From an uncultured Alphaproteobacteria bacterium (GTDB taxonomy: Bacteria > Pseudomonadota > Alphaproteobacteria > Thalassobaculales > Thalassobaculaceae): a stretch of DNA of 64,000 bases. The DNA lies in the NCBI GenBank assembly GCA_937776645.1, contig CALMRI010000030.1, positions 20,001 to 84,000 of the forward strand, read 5' to 3'. The translations under genes were made by a program, and so were the position numbers. This document shows positions 43,840 to 53,230 of the stretch, one piece after another. How positions within the stretch are numbered: position 1 is the stretch's first letter; every line of letters begins with the position of its first letter. The notes below the pieces were generated by a model that worked only from the letters and a program-made list of their open reading frames with translations, was not told the DNA's origin and did not search any database.

Positions 43840-45636
43840 ATGGATACCCTTATGGCCGATGCAGCACAATCCGATCTTGGTGTCTTGCCGGAGTGGAACC
43901 TGGCTGATCTCTATCCCGGCCCTACCTCCGCGGCTCTGTCCGGCGACCTCGACGCGGCGGCGCGGGACGCCAAGGCCTTCAAGACCCGCTTCGGCGGCAA
44001 GGTCGCAGGGCAATCCGGTCGCAACCTCGGCGGCGCCATTGCCGAGTACGAGCGTCTCGACGAGATCATCGGCCGGGTCATGTCCTATGCCCAGCTGGTC
44101 TATTCCGGCGACATGTCCAGCGCCGAGAACGGCAAATTTTATCAATCCATGCAGGAACGGGTAACCGTGATCGGCAGTGACCTGCTGTTCTTCAGCCTGG
44201 AGATCAACCGGATCGAGGACGCTGATCTGGCGGAGAGACTACAGTCTCCGGAACTGGCGCATTATCGATCCTGGCTGCGCGACGTCCGGGTGTTCCGGCC
44301 GCATCAGCTTTCCGACGAGCTGGAGGAGATGCTGCACGAGAAAAGCGTCGCCGGGCGCGGCGCCTGGATGCGGCTGTTTGACGAGACCATGGCCGGCCTG
44401 CGCTTCGAGATGGACGGCGAGACGCTGACCGCGGCTGAGGTGCTGGACCGGCTTTCCCACAAGGACGGCGCGGTCCGCGAGGCGGCGGCCCGCTCGCTGG
44501 CCAAGGTTTTGGGCGCCAATACCAAACTGTTCGCGCTGGTCACCAACACACTGGCCAAGGACAAGGAGGTCGAGGACAAGTGGCGCAAGTATCCGCAGCC
44601 GATCTCGTCCCGCAACCGGGTCAATCAGGTCGAGGATGAGGTTGTCGAGGCCTTGGTGGATGCGGTCTCCAGTCGCTACTCCCGGCTCTCGCACCGCTAT
44701 TATGCGATCAAGGCGAAATGGTTCGGGGTCGAGCAGCTCGACTTCTGGGACCGCAACGCGCCGCTACCCGACGATGATGACACGGTGATCAGCTGGGACG
44801 AGGCCCGGCGGACAGTGCTGGACGCCTATGGCGCCTTTTCGCCGCAGATGGCGAAGATAGGCACCCGGTTCTTCACTGACAACTGGATCGATGCGCCGGT
44901 GCGTCCGGGCAAGGCGTCGGGCGCCTTTTCGCACCCTACCGTGCCCAGCGCGCATCCCTATATCCTGCTGAACTACCAGGGTAAGACCCGCGACGTGATG
45001 ACCTTGGCCCATGAGCTTGGCCACGGAGTGCATCAGGTTCTCGCCGCCAGCCAGGGCCATCTATTGGCCGACACGCCGCTGACCCTGGCCGAGACTGCCT
45101 CGGTATTCGGCGAGATGCTGACCTTCCGCTCGATGCTGGCGACGCGCAGCGATACCAAGCAGCGCCGGGTGATGCTGGCCTCGAAGGTCGAGGACATGCT
45201 GAACACCGTGGTCAGACAGATCGCCTTTCACCAGTTCGAGACCCGGATCCATGGCGAGCGCCGCAACGGCGAGCTGACCCCGGACGCGATCGGCGATATC
45301 TGGATGGACATCCAGCACGAAAGCCTAGGGCCGGCAATCCGCTTCGACGACGACTATCGGGCATTCTGGACCTATATTCCGCATTTCATCCACTCGCCGT
45401 TCTATGTCTATGCCTACGCCTTCGGTGACTGCCTAGTGAACTCGCTCTATGCGGTTTACCAGGATGCGGAGCAGGGCTTTGCCGAAAAATATCTGGAAAT
45501 GTTGTCGGCTGGTGGCACCCTCAGGCACCAGCAGCTGTTGGCGCCGTTTGGCCTGGATGCAAGCGACCCGGCGTTTTGGAGCAAGGGGCTGGCGGTGATC
45601 GAGGGGTTTATCGACGAGTTGGAGGCGGCGGGATAG
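43840..45636 (+). CDS. pepF: M3 family oligoendopeptidase F
   Basis: A 598-residue cytoplasmic metallopeptidase. The zinc motif LAHELGHGVHQ (HExxH) lies near residue 390, with the third ligand Glu in ETASVFGEML about 26 residues later, and HYIPHFIHSPFYVYAYAFGD-like C-terminal features. It cleaves medium-sized peptides. AAGGAAAA lies upstream of ATG 43840; an ATG at 43852 is also possible. Divergent from the acyl-CoA synthetase. Length is normal for PepF. Confidence 0.93.
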   Translation: MDTLMADAAQSDLGVLPEWNLADLYPGPTSAALSGDLDAAARDAKAFKTRFGGKVAGQSGRNLGGAIAEYERLDEIIGRVMSYAQLVYSGDMSSAENGKFYQSMQERVTVIGSDLLFFSLEINRIEDADLAERLQSPELAHYRSWLRDVRVFRPHQLSDELEEMLHEKSVAGRGAWMRLFDETMAGLRFEMDGETLTAAEVLDRLSHKDGAVREAAARSLAKVLGANTKLFALVTNTLAKDKEVEDKWRKYPQPISSRNRVNQVEDEVVEALVDAVSSRYSRLSHRYYAIKAKWFGVEQLDFWDRNAPLPDDDDTVISWDEARRTVLDAYGAFSPQMAKIGTRFFTDNWIDAPVRPGKASGAFSHPTVPSAHPYILLNYQGKTRDVMTLAHELGHGVHQVLAASQGHLLADTPLTLAETASVFGEMLTFRSMLATRSDTKQRRVMLASKVEDMLNTVVRQIAFHQFETRIHGERRNGELTPDAIGDIWMDIQHESLGPAIRFDDDYRAFWTYIPHFIHSPFYVYAYAFGDCLVNSLYAVYQDAEQGFAEKYLEMLSAGGTLRHQQLLAPFGLDASDPAFWSKGLAVIEGFIDELEAAG

Positions 45637-45840
45637 CCGAGGCGATCTGGCTCGTTCAGATTGCCATCGTCCTGGCTAACGACAGGATCTACGTCTGAGC
45701 ATGTTCAACGTGACGGACGGGAGAGTAAAGGAAATTTTTTCTAGCGTTCATACCTCCCCGTAGCCCCAGGCATCGGCCCTCTTTCGCCAAGGCGGTCATG
45801 CTCGGTTACCGGGAAAATCGAGCCCACATCGCTGGATCAA

Positions 45841-45908
45841 GCCCAGGGATTCGGATCTTCAATGCGGCTCGATATCTTTCGAGCGCGGCGCGCATTATCG
45901 AGTTTCCG
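45841..45908. repeat. Dispersed intergenic repeat, copy B
   Basis: Partner of 4776-4841, sharing CGGATCTTCAATGC and GCATTATC cores and the same order of blocks. The whole 45637-46051 gap (415 bp) contains this repeat and otherwise no gene or strong hairpin. Confidence 0.6.
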
Positions 45909-46051
45909 CCACCGCTAATCACTAGGGGCCGCGCTGGTCGGGCGTTAGTCTTGGCGAATTTTAATTTCCCCGGACAGCAGTGAGGGTAGGCTCGGATGAC
46001 AAGTCAAAATGATTTTGCCAACGATAACGCCGCCCTCGGGAGCGCCGAAGA

Positions 46052-47093
46052 TTGAGCAAGCTTAACGAACTGGAAACCCATCTGAGCCCCCTGCCGAGGA
46101 TGGCGCTGGCGGCCGCGCCGACGCCGATCGAGGCGATGCCGCGATTGACCAAGGCGGTCGGCGGCCCTGCCCTGCTGGTCAAGCGCGACGACATGACCGG
46201 CTTTGCCACCGGCGGCAACAAGGCCCGGCAGCTGGAATACTCGATGGGCGCCGCCATCGCCGCCGGGGCCGACATGCTGTTGGTGACCGGCGCGGTTCAG
46301 TCCAACTACATGCGCACCGCCGCCGCCGCCGCCGCCAAGCTGGGCATGGCGTGCCATCTGCAGTTCGAGAACCGGGTGCCTGACATGGATTCCGGCTATC
46401 ACAGCAATGGCAATGTCCTGCTCGACCGGCTGTACGGCGCCACCACCTCGACCTTTCCGGTCGGCGAGGACGAAGCCGCCGCCGACGCCAGCATCGCGGT
46501 GATCGCCGAAGAGCATCGGGACAAGGGCCGCAAGCCCTATCTGCTGACCCTGTCCGCCGATACCAAGCCGCTGGGAGCGCTCGGCTATATGCGCTGCGCC
46601 GCCGAGCTCCTGGATCAGATCTGCCGGCGGTGAGCCGGCTTTTGACGCGATCGTGGTGCCAAGTGGCAGCGCCGCCACCCATGTCGGGATGCTCCTCGGT
46701 CTGCGCCTGCTCGGTTCCGACCTGCCGGTGCATGGCATCTGTGTGCGCCGCGACGCCGTCGCGCAAACCGCCCGGGTAAAAAACATCACCCGCCTCGCCG
46801 AGACGTTGATCGGCTGTGGTCGGTTGGTCGAGGATGATCAGGTGATCTGCCACGACGACTGGCTCGGCCCCGGCTATGGCCGCGCCACCGAGAGCACCTT
46901 TGAAGCGATCGCCCTAGCCGGTCGCCTGGAAGGCATGATCGTCGACCCGGTCTACACCGCCAAATCCCTGGCCGGCACAATCGGCCTATCGCGGGTCGGC
47001 GTGTTCACTAAGGCCCAGCGAGTGCTTTGGGTGCATACCGGCGGCCTGCCAGCGGTGTTCGCTTATGGGGATAAGATGATCGGGCATGGGTAG
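46052..47093 (+). pseudogene. D-cysteine desulfhydrase / ACC-deaminase family protein, frameshifted
   Basis: A PLP-dependent fold type II enzyme in two frames. The first (46052-46633, TTG start) contains the PLP-binding Lys in FATGGNKARQLEYSM and VTGAVQSNYMRTAAAAAAKL. The second, from about 46620 to 47093, contains FDAIVVPSGSAATHVGMLLG, DPVYTAKSLAGT and the terminal WVHTGGLPAVFAYGD. A single-base frameshift near 46620 joins them; all family motifs are otherwise kept and total length (about 346) is normal. Either a recent pseudogene or an assembly indel. Confidence 0.8.
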
Positions 47094-47130
47094 CTTAATG
47101 TCGAAATCGAACACGCGAAGGACTGGTTTG

Positions 47131-47312
47131 ATGCGCCACGCTGTTTGCCGCTTATCCGGTTACTCGGCCCTGCTCGCCATACTCGCTAATGCTGTTTGGC
47201 GGTCCGGCTCTGGCCCAGCCGGGGATCAAGCGGGCGTGCAGACCGTACGGGCGGGTGAAGTGCTGCGAGAACGGCGACCAGGAGGGTCTCTTGGAGCGGC
47301 GGGAACATTAAA
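47131..47312 (+). pseudogene. Possible small secreted Cys-containing protein, frameshifted
   Basis: ATG 47131, with AAGGA 8 bases upstream, opens a signal-peptide-like sequence (MRHAVCRLSGYSALLAILAN). After a one-base shift the next frame continues FGGPALAQPGIKRACRPYGR and VKCCENGDQEGLLERREH to a stop at 47312. Together they read as a signal peptide with an ALA-Q cleavage site and a short Cys-rich mature part of about 32 residues. Not recognised; could be coincidence. Confidence 0.35.
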
Positions 47313-47367
47313 ACAGCGCCATACTCCGCCGCCACGGCCTCTTCCGGGGTGCTGCGGGAAGCTAGTT

Positions 47368-47991
47368 TCAGCCGGCGCGCTTCTCCGCGCCGACCGAGGC
47401 CATCAATTGTTCCAATACCTCATATGGTTGTGCGCCGACGACCCTCTGGCCGCCGGTCACGAAGGTTGGGACCCCGGTGACCCCATAGGCGCGTGATTTC
47501 GCCCAATCAGCGTCGACCGCGTCTTTGAAGCGGCGTTCGGCCAGCACGGCGCGGGCTTCGGCCTCGTCAAGCCCAGCTGATTTGGCGATGTCGACGATCA
47601 CCTCGACATCCCCGACATTACGGCGGTCGACGAAATACGCCTCGAAAAACTTGTCATGGATCGCCTCGCCGCTGGGCTGGGTTTCCGCCCATTTGCCGAT
47701 TTCCTGGGCTAAGCGGCTGTTATAGGTATGGCTGCGCTGGTTGTAGGGCAAACCCTCGACGTCCATCAGTCCCTGCATCTGATCGTGCCGAGCCTTCAGC
47801 TCCTCGGGCCCGCGGCCGAAAAGATCAGCCAACGACTTGCCCTCGGACGGGGTTTCCGAGTGTAGCGGGAAATGCACAAACTCGATCTTGATATTATAGT
47901 CCCGGTTCAGCTGTTTCACCCGGTTATCGCCTAGATAACACCAGGGGCACACGTAATCCGTGAAAATTTCCAACGTGATGGATTTGGCCAT
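47368..47991 (-). CDS. DsbA-family oxidoreductase, FrnE type
   Basis: A 207-residue thioredoxin-fold protein with the redox motif DYVCPWCYLG near residue 15, GLPYN near 80, GVTGVPTFVTGGQRVVGAQP with the cis-Pro loop near 170, and an alpha-helical insertion. No signal peptide, so it is cytoplasmic, as for FrnE and 2-hydroxychromene-2-carboxylate isomerase relatives. FrnE members act as disulfide oxidoreductases or isomerases in oxidative stress. Divergent from the LLM flavoprotein gene. Confidence 0.88.
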   Translation of the reverse strand: MAKSITLEIFTDYVCPWCYLGDNRVKQLNRDYNIKIEFVHFPLHSETPSEGKSLADLFGRGPEELKARHDQMQGLMDVEGLPYNQRSHTYNSRLAQEIGKWAETQPSGEAIHDKFFEAYFVDRRNVGDVEVIVDIAKSAGLDEAEARAVLAERRFKDAVDADWAKSRAYGVTGVPTFVTGGQRVVGAQPYEVLEQLMASVGAEKRAG

Positions 47992-48097
47992 ATGGATTGT
48001 CCGTCTTCGTGAGTGGCTTTATCCATTCTACGGCTCCATTGCAGGAATTCAATTCCGCCAACCAAAATCCCGGTCACGACTCCGAAAGGACAGCCCC

Positions 48098-49108
48098 ATG
48101 GAATTCGGCGTTTTCGATCATCTGGATCATGGCAACGGCGATCTGGCGGCGTTGTATGAAATGCGGTTGGCGCTGATCGAGCAGTATGACGCGGCGGGAT
48201 TTCGCAGCTATCACCTGGCCGAGCATCATGCGACGGATCTCGGGGCGGCACCGTCACCGGGGCTGTTCCTGGCGGCGGCGGCCCAGCGCTCGCGCCTGCT
48301 GCGGCTGGGAGCGATGGTGTATTGCCTGCCGATGTATCATCCGATCCGCCTCCTGGAAGAGATCTGCATGCTCGACCAGATGAGCCGGGGCCGTCTGGAT
48401 CTTGGCATCGGGCGCGGCATCTCACCGATCGAGAACACCTATTTTGGGATTCAGGCGGACCGGGCGTCGGGACTGTATCGCGAAACCCCCGCGCTGATCA
48501 TGGCCGGGTTCGCCGCCGGCATCGATGGCACAGATCTGACCTTCGAGGGCGCACACCACCAGGTCAGGGAGATGCCGGTGGTGCTGAAACCGGCGCAGCG
48601 CCTGCATCCGCCGCTATGGCTAGGCGTCGGTCTTCCCGACAGTGCGGTCTGGCCGGCCAAGAACGGGATCAACATCATCTCCAATCAGGCAGCGGGCCGG
48701 GTGCGCGCGGTCACCGATCGCTATCGCGAGGCCTGGGCGGCAAACGGCGGCGCGGCGGCGAACATTCCCAGGGTCGGCATGACTAGACATGTGGTCGTCG
48801 CCGAGACCACAGATCAAGCGATGGCCGTGGCCCGGCGTGCCTACAAGCCCTGGCGAGCGGCCTTCTACCGACTCTGGGACCGTCACGGTTCGGCCCCGGT
48901 CGGGGTGTCTTTCCCGGAAACCTTCGACGAGCTGATCGAGGCCGGGCAAGCCATCGCCGGCACGCCCGACGCGGTCGCCAGGACGATCGGCGAGCAAGCG
49001 GAGCAGGCCGGCATCAACTATTTCCTGTGCCGCTTCGCCTTCGGGGATATCACCTTGGCTGAGGCCAGCCAGTCGGTGGCGCTGTTCCAGGAATCGATGA
49101 TCAACTGA
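48098..49108 (+). CDS. LLM-class flavin-dependent oxidoreductase
   Basis: A 336-residue luciferase-like monooxygenase: MEFGVFDHLDHGNGD start, FRSYHLAEHHATDLG near 41, GAMVYCLPMYHPIRLLEEIC near 75, and LDQMSRGRLDLGIGRGISPI near 95. These pick out the group close to bacterial luciferase alpha chains. It uses reduced FMN (or F420 in other phyla) on an unknown substrate. AAAGGA precedes ATG 48098. A 42-bp near-perfect palindrome follows 17 bp after the stop. Confidence 0.88.
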   Translation: MEFGVFDHLDHGNGDLAALYEMRLALIEQYDAAGFRSYHLAEHHATDLGAAPSPGLFLAAAAQRSRLLRLGAMVYCLPMYHPIRLLEEICMLDQMSRGRLDLGIGRGISPIENTYFGIQADRASGLYRETPALIMAGFAAGIDGTDLTFEGAHHQVREMPVVLKPAQRLHPPLWLGVGLPDSAVWPAKNGINIISNQAAGRVRAVTDRYREAWAANGGAAANIPRVGMTRHVVVAETTDQAMAVARRAYKPWRAAFYRLWDRHGSAPVGVSFPETFDELIEAGQAIAGTPDAVARTIGEQAEQAGINYFLCRFAFGDITLAEASQSVALFQESMIN

Positions 49109-49125
49109 CCGATGGTTCTGCAATG

Positions 49126-49167
49126 ACGCGTTCCCGGAAGATTTTGCAAAATCTTCCGAGAACGCGT
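49126..49167. terminator. 42-bp near-perfect palindrome after the LLM gene
   Basis: Bases 49126-49146 and 49147-49167 are reverse complements apart from one mismatch, centred on TTTTGCAAAA. As RNA it gives a long stem with A/U pairs at the top and GC pairs at the base. The following GTGTTCTTGAGCTCTTTTGGG has only a weak U-run. It could be a terminator, a protein-binding palindrome or a REP-type unit. Confidence 0.5.
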
Positions 49168-49662
49168 GTTCTTGAGCTCTTTTGGGTGAATTTTGAAGGG
49201 CGCCCCAAACCCCAAAAAGACCGCCTTTGCGCCATAGTTAGAACTGCTGAGCCGGCGACAGGCCGAACAAATCCGGACCGCAGCCGCCTTGCCGGACCTT
49301 GCCAGAAATGCGGGCCGGTACAACGGATCCAAAGTTCGCATCGCCTTGTGGAGCGCCCTTACAAACTTTGAGTTTGATGGGGCCTTGGGGCTTACGAGGC
49401 GGCGGCGCTTGCGGTTCATATCGAGGCCCATCCGGGTATCGCGCCGGCAAGGTTCCAGGATTGGCTCGTGGCCGAGCAAGGCCGTCCGGACGTGGCCGCC
49501 CGACGGAGCGGCTGGCGGGCGGCTCTGGAAGCAGACCTTCACACCACCGTCGCCGCCTTTAATACCGCACCGATGGATCGGTGCGGGTTCCGTCCAAATA
49601 CGTCGAGATCTTTATGGTCAAGGCTTGATCATCCGTGGCCGATAAGAGAGAGGGAGGTCAAA
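49168..49662. other. Region without a recognised gene
   Basis: About 500 bp between the palindrome and a small candidate ORF. A plus-strand stretch around 49390-49560 is coding-like (AVHIEAHPGIAPARFQDWLV, then AEQGRPDVAARRSGWRAALE) but has no clear start and is not recognised; it may be a relic. No hairpin or repeat of note beyond 49167. Confidence 0.3.
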
Positions 49663-49758
49663 ATGGCTTTTTGGCATGAAAAGAAACTATTCACCGTCGA
49701 TGTCGTCTTCTGCTGGTGCATCGCCGGATTGAGCGTCGGAAGCCTTTTCGTGATGTGA
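49663..49758 (+). CDS. Candidate 31-residue membrane peptide
   Basis: ATG 49663 is preceded by a strong ribosome site (GAGGGAGG, spacing 5-6). The peptide is a charged head MAFWHEKKLF followed by a single hydrophobic segment VDVVFCWCIAGLSVGSLFVM, a typical small membrane protein layout. It precedes the aminotransferase by 110 bp. No homologue recognised. Confidence 0.4.
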   Translation: MAFWHEKKLFTVDVVFCWCIAGLSVGSLFVM

Positions 49759-49868
49759 TCCAAAGACGCGCACGATTCACCTGCCGGGTGGGGCCGGGCA
49801 ATTCCGATTGCCTCATCCTAAATTTAGGCCACACTCTGGGCGCCCCACCGTCGCGCCCGGAGACCGTT

Positions 49869-51179
49869 ATGTCCGATACCGCCCATCCCGCCCTTGGCAA
49901 TCACCTGATCCGTTATACTTCCGAGACCTTCCCCGAGATTATCGTTCGGGCTAAGGGGTCTTGGGTTTGGGATAAGCAGGGCAAGGCGATCCTGGATTTC
50001 ACCTCAGGGCAGATGTGCTCGACCCTGGGCCACAATCACCCGGCCATTGTCGAAGCGTTGAAATCCAGCGCCGATACCGCAATCCATTTATTCAGCGGGA
50101 TGATCCCCGACACCGTGGTCGATCTGTCCGAGCGCATGGCGACGATCTTGCCGGCGCCGCTGTCCAAGTCGATGTTCGTCAATACCGGCGGCGAGGCCAA
50201 CGAAGCGGCGATCAAGATCGCCAAATTCGCCACCGGCGGCTACGAGACCGTGGCGCTTGGCGGGTCCTGGCATGGGGCCGGTGGCGGCGGCGCGGCGGTT
50301 TCCATGGCCAGCGATCGCAAGAATCACGGGCCAACAATGCCCGGTGTTTACGCGATCCCGGAACCGAACGCCTATCGGTGCCCGGTTGAACACTGCCGCG
50401 ATGCGTGCGATCTGACCTGCATGAAGGTCGGCTTTCGCATGCTGGATATGCAATGGGCCGGCGCCCCGGCCGCGGTAATCGCCGAGCCGATCCTGTCCGC
50501 CGGTGGGGTGATCGTTCCACCAGAAGGCTATTTCAAGGCGCTTCGGCAAGAATGCGAGGCGCGGGGCCTGATGCTGATCTTCGACGAGGCGCAAACCGCC
50601 TTCGGGCGTGTCGGCGAGTGGTTCGCCACCGATGGCCTGGGCGTGACCCCCGATATCATGGCGGTCTCCAAGACCCTGGGCGGCGGCGTCCCGCTGGCCG
50701 CCACGATCACCAGCGACGCGATCGAGGAAACGGCGCATCAGCGCGGCTTTTCGCACTACACCTCGCACGTCTCGGATCCGCTACCAGCGGCCGTCGGCGT
50801 CGCGGTGCTGCAGACCATCGAAAGCGAAAACCTGATTGAACGGGCCAAGGAGATGGGCGGTTACCTGCGCGAGCGGATGCTTGACCTGCAACAGAAATAC
50901 GAGGTGATCGGCGATGTACGCGGTCAGGGACTATTGATTGGCGTCGAGTTGGTCGAGGATCGCGAGGCAAGGGTCCCGCACCATAAGCTTGGCGCCCGGA
51001 CGACCAAACGGTGTCTGGAGCTTGGCCTGTCGATGAACATCCGCCGCCGTCCGGAACGCGGCTCGGTCTGGCGTATCGCGCCGCCGCTTACCGTCACGAG
51101 GGATGAAATCGATACCGCGACGGCAATACTGGATCAGGCGCTGGGGGAATCGCTTGATGCTATGGCGCGGGAGTGTTGA
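49869..51179 (+). CDS. Class III aminotransferase, 2,2-dialkylglycine decarboxylase-like
   Basis: A 436-residue PLP enzyme of the aminotransferase class III fold. It has FTSGQMCSTLGHNHPAIVEA near 40, MFVNTGGEANEAAIKIAKFA near 105, the PLP-pyridine Asp in LMLIFDEAQTAFGRVG near 242, the Schiff-base Lys in AVSKTLGGGVPLA near 268, and FSHYTSHVSDPLPAAVGVAV. The QM-C-S/T active-site start and overall pattern resemble dialkylglycine decarboxylase more than 4-aminobutyrate transaminases. ATG 49869 begins the homology. Followed after 57 bp by an EamA exporter. Confidence 0.85.
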   Translation: MSDTAHPALGNHLIRYTSETFPEIIVRAKGSWVWDKQGKAILDFTSGQMCSTLGHNHPAIVEALKSSADTAIHLFSGMIPDTVVDLSERMATILPAPLSKSMFVNTGGEANEAAIKIAKFATGGYETVALGGSWHGAGGGGAAVSMASDRKNHGPTMPGVYAIPEPNAYRCPVEHCRDACDLTCMKVGFRMLDMQWAGAPAAVIAEPILSAGGVIVPPEGYFKALRQECEARGLMLIFDEAQTAFGRVGEWFATDGLGVTPDIMAVSKTLGGGVPLAATITSDAIEETAHQRGFSHYTSHVSDPLPAAVGVAVLQTIESENLIERAKEMGGYLRERMLDLQQKYEVIGDVRGQGLLIGVELVEDREARVPHHKLGARTTKRCLELGLSMNIRRRPERGSVWRIAPPLTVTRDEIDTATAILDQALGESLDAMAREC

Positions 51180-51236
51180 GCCAGCTAGAAATCCACGCCG
51201 CTCGCTCCATCACCTCGACCTAACCGGAGGCCTACC

Positions 51237-52151
51237 TTGTCGCCTTCAAACGATAGCGACCCAAAACCGGACGACAACACCCAGGTCTTGGGCATCGGGT
51301 TAGCGGTGCTGGCGGTATTGCTGTTTGCCTGTCTGAACGTGATGACCAAGCACACTTCGGTGACCTATTCGATGATCCAGATCCTCTGGTTCCGTTACCT
51401 GCTGCTTAGCGGTTTCGGTCTTGGTCTAGCGGTTCGCAAACACAAAAAGGCGGCGTTCCGCTCTCAGGTTCCCTTGTTGCAAGTGGCTCGGGGGGTTCTA
51501 TTGGCCACCGAGGCCGGACTCTATGTCTTTGCCTTCCGGCACTTGCCGCTGGCTGAGATCTCAGCGGTCTCCGGCACCGCGCCGATGGTGGTGACCGCGA
51601 TGTCGGCGCTCATGCTGCGCGAGGTCATCGGGATCAGGCGGTGGACGGCGGTGGTGGCGGGCTTCGTTGGGGTGCTGATCATCGTGCGGCCAGGCTTCGC
51701 TGTTTTCAATCCGTGGATGCTGGCACCGCTGTTCGGCACGGTGCTGTGGGCGCTGTATCAGGTGCTCACCCGGCTGGTGTCGCAATACGATGACCCGGAG
51801 CGCACGACGATGTTCACCGGGACCGTTGGACTGGGCCTGGCGTGTATCGCCTTGCCGTTCTTTTGGGAGCCGGTCGATCTTGAATGGTTGCTCAAGCTGT
51901 TGCTGCTCGCGGTTTTGGGCGGCGCCGGGCATTCAACCTTGATCAAGGCGTTGAGCTTGGCGCCGGCCAGCCTGATACAGCCTTTCAGCTATACTGGGAT
52001 GGTCTGGGCTGTGCTGTTCGGCTGGTTGTTCTTCGGTGATGTCCCAGCGGTGACGACGCTGTTCGGTGCATCGATCATCATCGCGTCGGGCCTGTATACC
52101 CTGCACCGGCAAAAGCTCAGGCGCGGTGACCCCAAAACGCAATCAGTCTAG
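51237..52151 (+). CDS. EamA/DMT-family transporter
   Basis: A 304-residue protein with about ten hydrophobic segments in two EamA repeats. Examples are LAVLAVLLFACLNVMTKHTS, LAEISAVSGTAPMVVTAMSA near 115 and AGHSTLIKALSLAPASLIQP near 235. Members export amino acids or metabolites. The start is TTG 51237, preceded by CGGAGG. Co-orientation with the aminotransferase suggests export of a related amino compound, which is inference. Confidence 0.85.
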   Translation: MSPSNDSDPKPDDNTQVLGIGLAVLAVLLFACLNVMTKHTSVTYSMIQILWFRYLLLSGFGLGLAVRKHKKAAFRSQVPLLQVARGVLLATEAGLYVFAFRHLPLAEISAVSGTAPMVVTAMSALMLREVIGIRRWTAVVAGFVGVLIIVRPGFAVFNPWMLAPLFGTVLWALYQVLTRLVSQYDDPERTTMFTGTVGLGLACIALPFFWEPVDLEWLLKLLLLAVLGGAGHSTLIKALSLAPASLIQPFSYTGMVWAVLFGWLFFGDVPAVTTLFGASIIIASGLYTLHRQKLRRGDPKTQSV

Positions 52152-52242
52152 TTCGCGGCGCGACGGAGGTCTACCCCGTATAGTCAAACCATCAAGGCGA
52201 GACTATCGTCCCTATCGTTGGTGACAAGACCGGAGGCGCGTC

Positions 52243-52851
52243 ATGACCAGTGACACTACGGGCGGCACGACGAGCGGTGGCATGGGCCATTTAGGCAACG
52301 CCTATGGGCGATTTTTCACTGAAATAGGCACCCGTTCAGACCGGCCGTTCAAGATCCTGGCGCCGGGGGACGGCTTGGTTGATCTTGCGGGCATAGAAAA
52401 CTCCTGGGTGCTGCAGGCGTTCGCGACGTCGCGCGCCCGATATTTCGCGGGATCACCGTCCGGAGGGACCGGAATGGCGCACGCGTTTCTCATCCCTTCG
52501 GCTCATCTCGACGTGCTAGATTGTCATACGGGCGGCCCAGATGATTGGACGTTGACCCCGAACCTAAGGTTGCCGGATGGCCGGTACGTTCGCCAGGACG
52601 ACCTGTTCCAATCTGGCGGGATGAATTCGAAGCGTATCGTCGAGGCATTTGGCACCGATGAGGCGATATCGATGGAACAATCATCGATAGTTAAAATGAT
52701 CACGACGATTGATCGGATTCATCAAGACACCAAAGCATTTGTTGGATGGCGGATAGCGCAGCCGCCTCCACCGGAGCGAGCTAACCACATCGCCCTACCC
52801 CTTCAAGGTGCCTTCTGCCTAAGGTTCATTGAAATGGATAAGGCGCCATAG
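52243..52851 (+). CDS. Hypothetical protein, unrecognised
   Basis: A 202-residue soluble protein with no signal peptide or membrane segment. A Gly/Thr-rich N-terminus (MTSDTTGGTTSGGMGHLGNA) is followed by a conserved-looking core (RPFKILAPGDGLVDLAGIEN, SWVLQAFATSRARYFAGSP, SSIVKMITTIDRIHQDTKAF). GGAGGCGTC precedes the ATG. It ends 10 bp before the ABM-domain gene, so the two are very likely an operon. No family was recognised. Confidence 0.65.
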   Translation: MTSDTTGGTTSGGMGHLGNAYGRFFTEIGTRSDRPFKILAPGDGLVDLAGIENSWVLQAFATSRARYFAGSPSGGTGMAHAFLIPSAHLDVLDCHTGGPDDWTLTPNLRLPDGRYVRQDDLFQSGGMNSKRIVEAFGTDEAISMEQSSIVKMITTIDRIHQDTKAFVGWRIAQPPPPERANHIALPLQGAFCLRFIEMDKAP

Positions 52852-52861
52852 GAGGTCAGCC

Positions 52862-53203
52862 ATGCATGTTGTCATCTTCGAGGTCGAACCCACCGAGGGG
52901 GGCCGTGCGACTTACCTTAAGATCGCCAGACAGCTTCGCGCCGAGTTGGAGACTATCGACGGCTTCATCTCGATCGAGCGGTTCGAAAGCCTGGTGACGC
53001 CCGGCAAAGTATTGTCGTTGTCGACCTGGCGTGACGAGGCATCGATCACCCGATGGCGCGAGCGCATGGCCCATCAGGCGGCGCAGGAACGCGGTCGCTC
53101 GGAGTTGTTCAAGCGATACCGCATCCGGGTTGCCGAAGTTGCGCGGGATTATGACCTAGAAACCTCGCCCTGGCGCGAGCCAAACAAAGCACCAGCCGAA
53201 TAA
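52862..53203 (+). CDS. Antibiotic-biosynthesis-monooxygenase (ABM) domain protein
   Basis: A 113-residue ferredoxin-like alpha/beta barrel protein. It has MHVVIFEVEPTEGG, IDGFISIERFESLVTPGKVL, and LSTWRDEASITRWRERMAHQ with the family W-R-D-E-A pattern and a conserved His late in the helix. Members are cofactor-free monooxygenases or heme/quinone-handling enzymes. AGGAGGTCAGCC precedes ATG 52862. Operon with the unknown 202-residue protein. Confidence 0.85.
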   Translation: MHVVIFEVEPTEGGRATYLKIARQLRAELETIDGFISIERFESLVTPGKVLSLSTWRDEASITRWRERMAHQAAQERGRSELFKRYRIRVAEVARDYDLETSPWREPNKAPAE

Positions 53204-53230
53204 GATGCCGGCCACACCCGTTTAGCTTTT

